Below, piece after piece: positions 8,391-17,028 of a stretch of DNA of 30,284 bases (position 1 is the first letter of the stretch; the number at the start of each line of letters is the position of its first letter). The DNA is from JANFXS01 sp022791155 (GTDB taxonomy: Bacteria; Bacillota; Clostridia; Lachnospirales; Anaerotignaceae): positions 1 through 30,284 of the forward strand of contig CATJUX010000076.1 in NCBI GenBank assembly GCA_949743895.1, read 5' to 3'. A program made the translations under genes and the position numbers. The notes under the pieces were generated by a model that was not told the origin of the DNA, did not search any database, and was given only the letters and a program-made list of their open reading frames with translations.

Positions 8391-8548
8391 GAAAATAACC
8401 TCCCTAAAACATTTTCACTTAATAGACCCTTAAAGGCATTATACAACTTTTTCCAAATTAATTCTACACAAAGTCTATGTCAAAATTCCTCATATAATGA
8501 TAAATTAATTATAATTTTTACTAAATTCACTATATGTGTATATTTTTG

Positions 8549-9823
8549 TCACAAAACAATATATTTTTTGAATCTATTTTCCGTTTCGTAATTTATATAC
8601 GCTTCAATCAATGTCCCATCTGGAGTATATTCTTCTGAAATTATTTCACATTTGCCATGTAAAAGTGACAATAAATTTCCTTTTGTATAAGGTATTAAAA
8701 TTTTTGCAGTTTTTCTTGACGCTTTTATAGCATTTTCAACAGTTTCATTGAGCAGAACAAGATCTTGTTCATTTTTTGCCGATATTTTTATGGAATAGTC
8801 ACAAAGTTTGTCTGTTGGAATGGGCAAATCTACATTTTTATCAATTTTATTAAAAACTGTTATAACGGGTTTTCCGCCACACTCAAGGCTTTCAAGCGTT
8901 TCATACACAATTTTCATTTGAAGCTGACAATCAGTATTTGAGGCGTCTACAACGTGCAGAAGTATATCTGCATATTTTAGTTCTTCAAGTGTTGCCTTAA
9001 AGGCTTCCACAAGGTGATGTGACAATTTTTGTATAAATCCGACAGTATCCGACAAAAGAATGTTTGTTCCGCCGGGCAACTTCACATTTCTTGTAGTGGT
9101 GTCAAGAGTTGCAAAAAGCATGTCCTCTTCAAGAACATTGGCGTTTGTCAAGCCGTTTAATATGGTGCTCTTTCCAGCGTTGGTATATCCAACAAGCGCC
9201 ACAGAAACCATGCCCTTTTTATCTCTTTGTGTTCTCAAAAGCTTTCTGTGAGTGCGAACATCTTCAAGTTCCTTCTTCAGTTCAGAAATGCGTTCTTTTA
9301 TATAGCGCCTGTCAGTTTCAAGCTTTTTCTCACCGGGCCCCCTTGTTCCAATTCCGCCGCCCAAGCGCGACATTGATGCACCAATGCCAGACAATCTCGA
9401 CAATCTGTATTTAAGCTGTGCAAGCTCAACTTGTATCTTTCCTTCGCTTGAAAAAGCTCTTGAAGCAAAAATGTCAAGTATCACCATTGTTCTGTCCATT
9501 ATCTTTGTTTCAAGAAGTTTTTCCATGTTTCTTATCTGTGACGGCGACAATTCGTCATCGCATATAACCCCTGTGGCATCAAGCGCATCAATCATCAGTT
9601 TCAGTTCTTCGATCTTCCCGCTTCCAATATAATGCCCAGGATGAATTCTTTCCCTCTTTTGAGTGAGCCTCCCAACGGCTTCTGCTCCTGCTGTAACCGC
9701 CAAAAGCTCCAGTTCGTCAAGGCATGCACACACATCACTTTTGGCATTTTCAATTTCGCAACCAACAAGTATCACTCTTTCTGTTTCTTCCTTTGTTGTG
9801 TGAAGCTCATTTTCTTTTGTCAT
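8549..9823 (-). CDS. hflX: ribosome-associated GTPase HflX
   Basis: HflX is a translational GTPase of the Obg-HflX superfamily that binds the 50S subunit and splits stalled or hibernating ribosomes under stress. The 424-residue protein has the HflX N-terminal domain (AEAVGRLTQKRERIHPGHYIG), a glycine-rich linker (RLGGGIGTRGPGEKKLETDRR) and the G domain: G1 GYTNAGKST (about 212-220), G3 DTVGFIQKL (259-267), and G4 NKID. All nucleotide-binding motifs are intact. I prefer the ATG at 9823, with AAAGGA 9 nt upstream, over in-frame starts 10 residues (TTG) or 6 residues (ATG) earlier, which have no ribosome binding site. It is the last gene of a minus cluster, 63 bp after the nitroreductase gene; the 158 bp beyond it hold no strong terminator. 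Confidence 0.95.
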   Translation of the reverse strand: MTKENELHTTKEETERVILVGCEIENAKSDVCACLDELELLAVTAGAEAVGRLTQKRERIHPGHYIGSGKIEELKLMIDALDATGVICDDELSPSQIRNMEKLLETKIMDRTMVILDIFASRAFSSEGKIQVELAQLKYRLSRLSGIGASMSRLGGGIGTRGPGEKKLETDRRYIKERISELKKELEDVRTHRKLLRTQRDKKGMVSVALVGYTNAGKSTILNGLTNANVLEEDMLFATLDTTTRNVKLPGGTNILLSDTVGFIQKLSHHLVEAFKATLEELKYADILLHVVDASNTDCQLQMKIVYETLESLECGGKPVITVFNKIDKNVDLPIPTDKLCDYSIKISAKNEQDLVLLNETVENAIKASRKTAKILIPYTKGNLLSLLHGKCEIISEEYTPDGTLIEAYINYETENRFKKYIVL

Positions 9824-9886
9824 GTTTCCAATTCCTTTCATAAATCTCAACAAAAATTTATATTTCGCTGTTTTGCAGTCAGTGAA

Positions 9887-10477
9887 TTATTCCCTCCATT
9901 CAACAATTTCATCAACATTTTTTCTCTCAGCAAACCCATTTTCAAATTCGGGGTGTCCAACGGCCATTGCTGCAATGAGCTCACCTTCGGCATTCAGCCA
10001 CTCATTGAGCTCATCATATGCAAAATATGTGTCACAAATCCACAAACTTCCAAGCCCAAGTTCAGCAGCCGTCAGCGCCATGTTCTCCATCGCCGCCCCT
10101 ATTGACATGGCATTGCATGTTTCATACACACGTTCATCAACGCTTAAACTTTGTCTTATATCAATCCCAAGTGTGTTCACAACAAATATAATAACCGGCG
10201 CCTGTTTCATAACATTAAGTGTGTTAAAGGCGCCATTTATATGCTGTGCACTTTCGGGCAAAAGAGGTTTTTGCATTTCTCTTTCAAGTCCTTTGCTCAT
10301 AAAGTTCAAAGCTTCTTCTTTCTTTTTTCCAGAAACAACAACAAATTTCCATGGCTGTCTGTTTTTGGAAGACGGGGCGAGCCTTCCGGCATGTATCATT
10401 TCTTTCAAAGCTTTTTTTGAAACAGGTTCACTTTTATATTTTCTCACACTATGTCTGTTTATTATAGCAGACAGCAT
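9887..10477 (-). CDS. nitroreductase-family FMN oxidoreductase
   Basis: The 196-residue protein belongs to the NfsA/NfnB-like nitroreductase fold, whose members use FMN and NAD(P)H to reduce nitroaromatics, quinones or other electrophiles, usually as homodimers. The FMN-phosphate motif RHSVRKY is at residues 8-14, followed by LAPSSKNRQPWKFVVV, and the C-terminal GLGSLWICDT and AVGHPEFE motifs of the family are present. The physiological substrate cannot be deduced. The start at ATG 10477 follows AAGGAAGGGAG directly upstream; an ATG 10 residues earlier lacks a site. It lies 54 bp after addA and 63 bp before hflX on the same strand, so co-transcription is likely, though a functional link to DNA repair or translation is not evident. 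Confidence 0.92.
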   Translation of the reverse strand: MLSAIINRHSVRKYKSEPVSKKALKEMIHAGRLAPSSKNRQPWKFVVVSGKKKEEALNFMSKGLEREMQKPLLPESAQHINGAFNTLNVMKQAPVIIFVVNTLGIDIRQSLSVDERVYETCNAMSIGAAMENMALTAAELGLGSLWICDTYFAYDELNEWLNAEGELIAAMAVGHPEFENGFAERKNVDEIVEWRE

Positions 10478-10531
10478 TTTCTCCCTTCCTTTCGTCAAAA
10501 ACTTCATGCATATGTGTGCAGTTCAACAATT

Positions 10532-13500
10532 TTATAAAATTTCAACAGCTTTGTCCAGATAGAATGAATATATAAAAACTCTGTCAACTTTTTTTTCAAA
10601 TGTTTTTTCAACGGCTTTTTTATATAGTTCAAGCTGAATTTTATACTTTTCAGCAAGTTCATTTTCTTTGTCTTTTGGCACATAGTCAGTTTTATAATCA
10701 AATAATATTATTTCGTCTTTATATTTGAAAAAACAATCCACAATTCCATGAGTCAATATCGTTTCTTTTGTTCCCTCAAATTTCTCATCTCCATAAACCT
10801 CATATGGCGTAAGCTCCATGGCAAAAGATTCTTCCTGATAAATCTCATTGGCATTCATAAGCATCTCGCCTATGGGAGACGCAAAAAACCGCATTATCTT
10901 TTCTGTTTTCACACATTCTGCTTCCTCTGACGAAAGTATGTTCACTTTTTTCAGGTGTTCAATTGTTTCTGCCACATCATGTTCGGTGTGTTTTTTACTC
11001 AAATCAATATGTTCCATAACTGTGTGAAGAGCTGTTCCCTTTTGGGCAAATGTTAAACCTGATTTTTCTGTTAATATCTCTGGTTTGCGCTGTTCGCTGT
11101 TTTTCAAACTTTCAAAAAGCGCTTCCGAAGATCCTCTTTCAATGTCTGAAACACGGTTGCGCTTCATCTCTGAAATTGACACATTGGCCGGCATAAAACA
11201 AAAATCAGAAAATGGATATATGAAATTGAACATATCATCGATCGCAGTTTCATTGCTGTTTTCATCATGAATGTCACAATATATGCTTTCAGAACTATCT
11301 TTGTCATTTCTTTTGTTGACGCTTGATATTTTCCATTTTGAACTTTGGTCATATACATCCGCTTCGAAACAGGAATATTCTTTCATGTTTCCAGTTATGT
11401 TGTTCATAAAAGAAATTCCGTCTCTGTGCCTTGCCAATGCATACATTATCCACTGTGCATATGTCGTGCTCTCAAAAATTTTATATGATGGCAAAAGTGT
11501 CCTTTTATGCTCACACACAGAAGTCGCCTTTTCCACAAATTTTGCCACATCTTTGCTTGAACATGTCAAAATGAGTTTTTCTTTCGCCCTTGTCATTCCA
11601 ACATACAAAACCCGCATTTCCTCCATTATGGCGTCAGCACGCTTTTTTTCTTTCACAGCAACTCTTGATATTGTGTTATATTTAACTCTTTTTTCCAAAT
11701 CTGTGAAGTGGACTCCAATTCCAAGCTTTCTATCCATAAGAACATTTTTCGAAAAATCCATCATGTTGAACTTTTTGCTCAAGCCACACAAAAAAACCAC
11801 CGGATATTCAAGACCTTTGCTTTTATGTATGGTTGTTATTCTAACAATGTTTTCATTTTCACTGAGCATAGCAGCCTCAGAGTTATCCTCGCTGAATTTT
11901 TCCAATTTCTCGATGTATCTTATAAAATTGAAAAGACCTCTGAAATTTGTTTTTTCAAGTTTTTCAGCTTTTTGTATAAGCAATTTAAGATTGGCTTGTC
12001 TCTGCAACCCCTTCTCTTTCATTCCAACATAATCAAAATATCCCGTTTCGTTGTATATTGTCCACAAAAGTGAATTGACAGACAAAAAACCCGCGTGTTC
12101 CTTCCAGCGGCCAATGTCTTTCAAAAACTTCTCAAGCTTGATGAAAGTTTCATCTTTTTCTTCTTGCGCCACATATAACGCCACATTATCATAAAAACTG
12201 TCGCAGCCACCATAAAGTTTTATCTTTATAAGTTCGTCATCACTCAAGCCATAAACAGGGCCCCGCAGTGCGGCCATAAGCGGAATGTCCTGACGGCTGT
12301 TGTCAACAACTTTAAGAATGCTTAGGACATATGAAACTTCAGTGTTCTCAAAATATGACGCCCTTGATGGAACAAAGGCAGGAATGCCCACATTTTCCAT
12401 GGCTTCAGCCGCAGCATTTCCCCAACTTTTTATGGATCTTAGAAGTATAGCAATGTCGCTGTATCTAATGTCTCTATAACCATTTTCGCCGTCATATATT
12501 TGAAACCTGCTGCTGACAAGCTCTTTTATTTTTTTTGAAACGAAAGTCATTTCAATCTGGGCAGTGCTCATTTCCTCCTCATCGTTGTCATCACTTTCAG
12601 TTTCAACAATATAAAATTCAATTTTTTCCTGTTCATGTTCACCATCAAATTCAGGAAAATTCATGCCAGGATGCAGTGCCGTTGAACTGTCATAATCAAT
12701 TTTGCATGTTTCCATTCCCATAATTTGGCTAAATATGAGGTTCACTCCATCCAAAACGTTTTTCCGGCTTCTGAAGTTTCTGAACAAGTCAATCCTCACG
12801 TTTTTGTCATTCTCTTTGTAGGAATTCAGCTTTTCAGAAAATATCTCTGGCTCGGCCTGACGGAAGCCATATATGCTTTGTTTTATGTCCCCAACCATAA
12901 AACGGTTGTGTTTTTCACCACTCACCGCCCTGAGTATCATTTCTTGAAGATAGTTGCTGTCTTGATATTCATCTGTCATAACCTCAAAATATTTTTTCTG
13001 CATATCAAGCGCAACTTCAGTTAATATTGGATTTTCAACAGTGCTTCCTTCCTTCAAAAGTATCTCAAGGGCATAATGCTCCATGTCACTGAAGTCAACA
13101 ACCGTCTTTTCTTTTTTCGCCGCTTTATATCTAACGTCAAATTCCAACACAGTTTCAGTGAGCTCTTTCATATATGGATACATAGCTCTTATATCTTCAA
13201 TGGCTGTCGCGCTATATTCAAAAAGATAATTATTTTTTATATCATTGATTGCGCTTTTGACTTCATCCCTCATGTCTTTAATTCTTTTGGCCAGTTCAGA
13301 ATCATGAACTTTTGGCTTGATTCTTCCAATTTCAGGATGAATGAATTTTTGAACACTTTCAACAGCTTTGTTATAGTCCTCTTTGACATTTTTTTTGAGC
13401 TCTGTCAAAAAATATTTATACTGACAAATGGCATCCATATAACTTTCAGGGAGCCCTCCTTCAGCTTCCATAATTTTCATGGCAGATTCACATATATCAA

Positions 13501-14176
13501 CAGCGCCATCTATCAGCATTTCAGCCATTTCAACAACTATTTTCCCCCATGCGCTTTCGTTTATATAACTTTCTGAAGAAACGTTGAAGTTCTCTGCCGC
13601 TGTTTTGAGCCATTGTTTTGGGAATGGATCACTTTGTATGAATTCATGAACCGACAATATAAGTTCCTTAAGTCTGTTGTCTCCAGTTTCTTCTGAAAAC
13701 ATCTCAATCAGGCCCAAAAAACTGTCATTGTTTTCATCACTATATTTTTCCTCAATCAGTTCTTCCAAAATATCGTTTTTGATCAGGTCACATTCTTTTT
13801 CGTCAGCCATTCTCACTGCTGGATCCAAATCTATGCTCATGTAGTTCTCTTTCACTATTTTAAGGCAAAAAGAATCTATCGTCATTATAGACGCTCTGTT
13901 TATCAGCGCTATCTGACGTTGAATGTGAACATTTTCAGGCTCATCCTCTGCTTTTTTCTGAAGTCTTTTGTTTATGCGTTCCCGCATTTGTGCTGCGGCA
14001 GCCTTTGTGAACGTCAAAACAAGAAGCTTGTCAATGTCAACACAATTTTCACTGTCACATATTATCCGCAATATTCTCTCAACAAGAACTGCTGTTTTTC
14101 CACTTCCTGCCGCGGCCGAAACCAATATGTTGCTCCCAGTTTCATTTATAGCCCTCAGCTGCTCATCTGTCCACAT
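10532..14176 (-). CDS. addA: ATP-dependent helicase/nuclease subunit A (AddA)
   Basis: AddA is the helicase-nuclease subunit that, with AddB, resects double-strand breaks for RecA loading at Chi sites. The 1214-residue protein has the normal length. The UvrD-type helicase begins with Walker A AAAGSGKT (about residues 21-28), followed by VLTFTKAAAAQMRERI and TIDSFCLKIV (motif Ia/Ib region), DEYQDSN (Walker B) and later KSKGLEYPVVFL and RVLYVGMTRAKEKL. The C-terminal PD-(D/E)XK nuclease shows GIVDCFF and DYKTDYV, then the QLELYKKAV motif, so the nuclease looks intact. The start is ATG 14176, with GGAGG 8 nt upstream; a TTG directly before it is less likely. The gene follows an unrecognised 197-residue gene by 14 bp. 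addB, which normally precedes addA, is not here: divergent antiporter DNA follows upstream. Confidence 0.96.
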   Translation of the reverse strand: MWTDEQLRAINETGSNILVSAAAGSGKTAVLVERILRIICDSENCVDIDKLLVLTFTKAAAAQMRERINKRLQKKAEDEPENVHIQRQIALINRASIMTIDSFCLKIVKENYMSIDLDPAVRMADEKECDLIKNDILEELIEEKYSDENNDSFLGLIEMFSEETGDNRLKELILSVHEFIQSDPFPKQWLKTAAENFNVSSESYINESAWGKIVVEMAEMLIDGAVDICESAMKIMEAEGGLPESYMDAICQYKYFLTELKKNVKEDYNKAVESVQKFIHPEIGRIKPKVHDSELAKRIKDMRDEVKSAINDIKNNYLFEYSATAIEDIRAMYPYMKELTETVLEFDVRYKAAKKEKTVVDFSDMEHYALEILLKEGSTVENPILTEVALDMQKKYFEVMTDEYQDSNYLQEMILRAVSGEKHNRFMVGDIKQSIYGFRQAEPEIFSEKLNSYKENDKNVRIDLFRNFRSRKNVLDGVNLIFSQIMGMETCKIDYDSSTALHPGMNFPEFDGEHEQEKIEFYIVETESDDNDEEEMSTAQIEMTFVSKKIKELVSSRFQIYDGENGYRDIRYSDIAILLRSIKSWGNAAAEAMENVGIPAFVPSRASYFENTEVSYVLSILKVVDNSRQDIPLMAALRGPVYGLSDDELIKIKLYGGCDSFYDNVALYVAQEEKDETFIKLEKFLKDIGRWKEHAGFLSVNSLLWTIYNETGYFDYVGMKEKGLQRQANLKLLIQKAEKLEKTNFRGLFNFIRYIEKLEKFSEDNSEAAMLSENENIVRITTIHKSKGLEYPVVFLCGLSKKFNMMDFSKNVLMDRKLGIGVHFTDLEKRVKYNTISRVAVKEKKRADAIMEEMRVLYVGMTRAKEKLILTCSSKDVAKFVEKATSVCEHKRTLLPSYKIFESTTYAQWIMYALARHRDGISFMNNITGNMKEYSCFEADVYDQSSKWKISSVNKRNDKDSSESIYCDIHDENSNETAIDDMFNFIYPFSDFCFMPANVSISEMKRNRVSDIERGSSEALFESLKNSEQRKPEILTEKSGLTFAQKGTALHTVMEHIDLSKKHTEHDVAETIEHLKKVNILSSEEAECVKTEKIMRFFASPIGEMLMNANEIYQEESFAMELTPYEVYGDEKFEGTKETILTHGIVDCFFKYKDEIILFDYKTDYVPKDKENELAEKYKIQLELYKKAVEKTFEKKVDRVFIYSFYLDKAVEIL

Positions 14177-14190
14177 CAAAAAAACCTCCG

Positions 14191-14784
14191 TTATGCCTCG
14201 CTTGCCAATTTTATCCGCCTGTTTATAGAAATATATTTTGACAAATATCCCATAAATGTCTTATATGAATTATAGCAGAAGTTTTCTATAAAAGCCAACG
14301 CAAATGGATTGTTTGTTTCTTCTGCAAACAGATAGCGCAAAAGGCTCTTTGAAAAAAGCGATGGAAAATGCTCCTTAAACTTCACAGCACATATGAAAAG
14401 AAGATTAAAAAGCTTCTTCTCTTCCTCATCAAAGTCATAAACATCAAACATGCACATCGCCATGTCATCAGGATCAAGCTCTTCCCGCCTTTTGCGAAGC
14501 ATCTTTATTGTGTGGTGCATGGCCATGATTTTGAAAAAGCGCATTCCGCGCTCCATATCCATTATATCAATGTTCCGGCTGAATATATTGCTTTGACAAT
14601 CAGTTTCAAGAAAAAAAGAATATGCATCAATAACCGTGAATTCCGCAGTTAGTTCATAGAACGACAGATAGAAGCTGTTTTCCAATTTATAAACTCTTTT
14701 TAATATATCCATTTTCTGGTTCTCCACAGTGTTTTCGATTATTTTGTTTCTTCCGCTATAAATGTTATAAGCTGAAATTATCAT
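14191..14784 (-). CDS. unrecognised 197-residue protein, first gene before addA
   Basis: I do not recognise this soluble protein. It has no signal peptide or membrane helix and reads as mostly alpha-helical, with many aromatic and charged residues. Notable parts are MERGMRFFKIMAMHHTIKMLRKRREELDP (split by the family of hydrophobic and basic residues), an acidic patch DVYDFDEEEKK, and a C-terminal Tyr/Lys-rich helix ending in INRRIKLASEA. No catalytic motif or Cys cluster is visible, and it is far too short to be AddB (about 1100 residues), nor does it show an AddB nuclease motif. AAGGAGGTG lies 5 nt before the ATG, an excellent site. The stop codon is 14 bp from the addA start and the addA ribosome binding site sits in that gap, so the two are surely co-transcribed. 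A DNA-repair accessory role is only an inference from position. Confidence 0.82.
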   Translation of the reverse strand: MIISAYNIYSGRNKIIENTVENQKMDILKRVYKLENSFYLSFYELTAEFTVIDAYSFFLETDCQSNIFSRNIDIMDMERGMRFFKIMAMHHTIKMLRKRREELDPDDMAMCMFDVYDFDEEEKKLFNLLFICAVKFKEHFPSLFSKSLLRYLFAEETNNPFALAFIENFCYNSYKTFMGYLSKYISINRRIKLASEA

Positions 14785-15106
14785 ACAAGCACCTCCTTAT
14801 TGAATATTTTACAATAAACACTCAAAAACCCACAAAACATTTTATATACATAATTGTTGGAATTTTCTACAGGAAGTAGATATGTATATCACTTTTTCAT
14901 TTCATAAAACCAAAAACAGATAAAAAGAACAACCCAACGACGTGTCATTTCTGAAAAGTCAAAATTATTCCCTGTCTTTCAATTTTTCAGCTGTATAGAT
15001 AATTCATCTGTTTATTTTTTTGTCTAAAAAACTTTGATACATGCAAATCTGCAATAATATCTGACAAAATATGAAGTTCGTTTTTTAGTAGTTTTTTGAC
15101 TTATGG

Positions 15107-15117
15107 TATGATATAAT
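15107..15117 (+). promoter_or_regulatory. probable promoter (-10) of the antiporter leader
   Basis: Overlapping candidate -10 elements occur here: TATGAT (15107-15112) preceded by TGG, an extended -10 pattern, and TATAAT (15112-15117). The -35 is not clear; TTGACT at 15096-15101 is too close to serve. Transcription would start at about 15119-15125, just at the 5' end of the structured leader. Confidence 0.5.
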
Positions 15118-15121
15118 ATTT

Positions 15122-15218
15122 CCAAAATGAGTTTGGAAACAGAATTTTGGGCAAAGCATTTTCAGGGGTGTGGCTTGATAAATTATACTTTATCATTTCC
15201 AATCCAAACTCTTTTTTT
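15122..15218 (+). promoter_or_regulatory. riboswitch-like leader with mutually exclusive stems and terminator
   Basis: A 9-bp stem GAGTTTGGA (15129-15137) with TCCAAACTC (15203-15211), followed directly by seven Ts (15212-15218), forms a terminator with a 65-nt loop. Inside that loop is a perfect 7-bp hairpin TGATAAA/TTTATCA (15176-15182, 15189-15195). A competing 7-bp hairpin CCAAAAT (15122-15128) with ATTTTGG (15144-15150) encloses the left terminator arm, so it either excludes the terminator or crosses it as a pseudoknot. This is the architecture of a transcriptional attenuator or riboswitch upstream of the antiporter gene. I do not recognise the class: it lacks the GC-rich conserved core I would expect of the c-di-AMP (ydaO) riboswitch. 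Confidence 0.55.
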
Positions 15219-15311
15219 CATTTTTATGAGATCTGTTCTTAAAAGTTGCAGTGAAAAGTCATTTGAACATTATGTAGTTTTTACATTATTTTTGAACAGG
15301 AGTTGATAACA

Positions 15312-16910
15312 TTGTCTATGACATTGCTGCTTACAGCAATTGTGATTTTCACTTGCGTTTTGTTTAACAAGCTCTCAAGCAAACTTGGCATACCAATGCT
15401 TTTGGCTTTCATAGCTTTAGGAATATTTTTTGGCGTTGACGGAATGGTTAAAATCTATTTTGAGGACTATAGATTTGCCGAAAATATATGTTCAGCCGCA
15501 CTTATATTCATTATGTTTTATGGCGGTTTTGGAACAAAATGGGAGGAGGCAAAGCCTGTTGCCGTTCAGGCCGTCATGCTGTCTTCAATTGGTGTCATAT
15601 TGACAGCGGGCATAACAGGGTTGTTTTGTCACGTTTTCTTAAATGCAAATCTGCTTGAAAGCCTCTTGATTGGTTCGGTCATCGCTTCCACAGATGCGGC
15701 TTCTGTGTTCTCCGTTCTCAGATCAAAAAGGCTCAACCTCAAATATAACACAGCTTCAATGCTTGAAGTTGAAAGCGGAAGCAACGATCCATGTTCTTAT
15801 ATGCTTACAGCAATAATACTTTCAATGCTTCAAGGCGAAGTCACAGTTGGAAACATATTGAGCACAGTTTTTGCACAGCTTTTTTATGGCGTTGTGCTTG
15901 GCGTTGCCATAGCATATTTCTCAATTCAAATGCTGAAAAAATTCAAATTTGCCACTGATGGATTTGACACTGCCTTTGTTCTTTCTGTTGCAGTGTTTTC
16001 ATATGCTTTTCCCTCCGTTCTCGGCGGCAATGGCTACCTAAGTGCATACATAGTTGGAATTTTGATGGGCAACAGCGACATCAAAAACAAAAGGCCGCTT
16101 GTCAACTTTTTTGACGGTTTCACAGGGCTCATGCAGATGCTTATATTTTTCCTTTTGGGGCTTTTGTCAACTCCCTCAAAAATGATTGATATATTCCCTG
16201 AGGCTTGTGTGATAGCCGCATTCATCACATTTGTCTCGAGGCCATTGGCCGTTGGTGCCATATTGCTTCCGTTCAAATGCTGCATAAACCAAATTGCGCT
16301 TGTTTCATGGTCTGGCCTCCGGGGAGCTGCTTCCATAGTTTTTGCCATAATGATAACTGTCAGCGGCGCCAACGTTGAAAACGACATTTTTAACATTGTG
16401 TTTTGCATTGTGCTTCTTTCAATCACATTTCAAGGAACTCTCATACCATTTTTTGCCAAAAAACTATGCATGGTTGACGACAGCGCCAATGTTCTCAAAA
16501 CGTTCAATGACTACATTGATGACGATGAAGTTCAGTTTATAAAACTTCATGTTGACAAAGAACATCCATGGAAAAACCAAAAACTAAAAGACATAGCCCT
16601 TCCAAACGAAATGCTCATCGTTTCACTTCTTCGTGGCGGAACCGCAGTCATTCCAAAAGGAAACACAGATATAATTGAAGGAGACACAATTGTTATCAGC
16701 GCTCCGGCATTTCATGGCAATGCCAAAGTCAATTTTTCTGAAATCAGCGTTGGCAAAAAAAGCCCCAAAAAAGACAAACGTGTTGCCGACTTAAAATATG
16801 GCAAAGACGAACTGATTGTTATAATCAAGCGTGACAAAGAACGCATCATTCCAAACGGCGACACAGTGATACGTGAAAACGACATACTTGTTGTAAGCTC
16901 CAGGGATTAA
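15312..16910 (+). CDS. CPA1-family cation/proton antiporter, NhaP2/CvrA-like, with RCK_C tail
   Basis: This is a polytopic membrane antiporter that exchanges K+ or Na+ for protons. The 532-residue protein has about 12 membrane helices over residues 1-390, with the NhaP2-type signatures ASTDAASVFSVLRSKRLNL and LEVESGSNDP; the paired acidic residues are the expected cation-binding positions. The C-terminal part (about 400-532) has a TrkA_C/RCK_C-like domain (LPNEMLIVSLLRGGTAVIP, GDTIVISAP) and a partial second repeat ending in ENDILVVSS. Such domains bind c-di-AMP or nucleotides in related proteins. Choice among K+ and Na+ is not possible from sequence. I chose TTG 15312 as start, 9 nt after AGGAG (15298-15302); TTG 15303 touches that site and ATG 15318 is also possible. 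A structured leader precedes the gene. Confidence 0.93.
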   Translation: MSMTLLLTAIVIFTCVLFNKLSSKLGIPMLLAFIALGIFFGVDGMVKIYFEDYRFAENICSAALIFIMFYGGFGTKWEEAKPVAVQAVMLSSIGVILTAGITGLFCHVFLNANLLESLLIGSVIASTDAASVFSVLRSKRLNLKYNTASMLEVESGSNDPCSYMLTAIILSMLQGEVTVGNILSTVFAQLFYGVVLGVAIAYFSIQMLKKFKFATDGFDTAFVLSVAVFSYAFPSVLGGNGYLSAYIVGILMGNSDIKNKRPLVNFFDGFTGLMQMLIFFLLGLLSTPSKMIDIFPEACVIAAFITFVSRPLAVGAILLPFKCCINQIALVSWSGLRGAASIVFAIMITVSGANVENDIFNIVFCIVLLSITFQGTLIPFFAKKLCMVDDSANVLKTFNDYIDDDEVQFIKLHVDKEHPWKNQKLKDIALPNEMLIVSLLRGGTAVIPKGNTDIIEGDTIVISAPAFHGNAKVNFSEISVGKKSPKKDKRVADLKYGKDELIVIIKRDKERIIPNGDTVIRENDILVVSSRD

Positions 16911-16967
16911 AATATATTTTATAAATATAACACTTTAGTTGATGAGAACATATGCCCCTTGTCAAAT

Positions 16968-16989
16968 GGAGGCGGCCACAGCCGCTTCC
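16968..16989 (+). terminator. GC-rich hairpin after the antiporter gene
   Basis: A 9-bp stem GGAGGCGGC (16968-16976) pairs with GCCGCTTCC (16981-16989), with one G.U pair and a CACA tetraloop. It lies 58 bp after the antiporter stop. No T-run follows immediately (TAACATTCAACATTTT), so termination may be partial, or the hairpin may delimit mRNA ends. Confidence 0.4.
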
Positions 16990-17028
16990 TAACATTCAAC
17001 ATTTTCTAAAAACCGAAGGTGAAAAAAT

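Larger units (their letters stand above)
14785..15311. other. divergent intergenic region, 527 bp, with RNA-like leader
   Basis: This region separates the minus addA cluster from the plus antiporter gene and contains no coding sequence that I can support. The part near 14784 is AT-rich and should hold the promoter of the minus cluster, but I find no clear hexamer pair. A short hairpin TCTAC/GTAGA lies near 14868-14882. The main structure is the candidate attenuator at 15107-15218, listed separately. A further 95 nt separate its T-run from the antiporter start. Confidence 0.6.

Noticed and set aside
14191..14784. Truncated AddB
   Set aside because: The protein is far too short and shows neither AddB helicase-like nor nuclease nor Fe-S cysteine motifs, and has an intact start and stop.
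15122..15218. c-di-AMP (ydaO/yuaA) riboswitch
   Set aside because: The antiporter's RCK_C tail makes it tempting, but the leader is too short and lacks the GC-rich conserved blocks I would expect.
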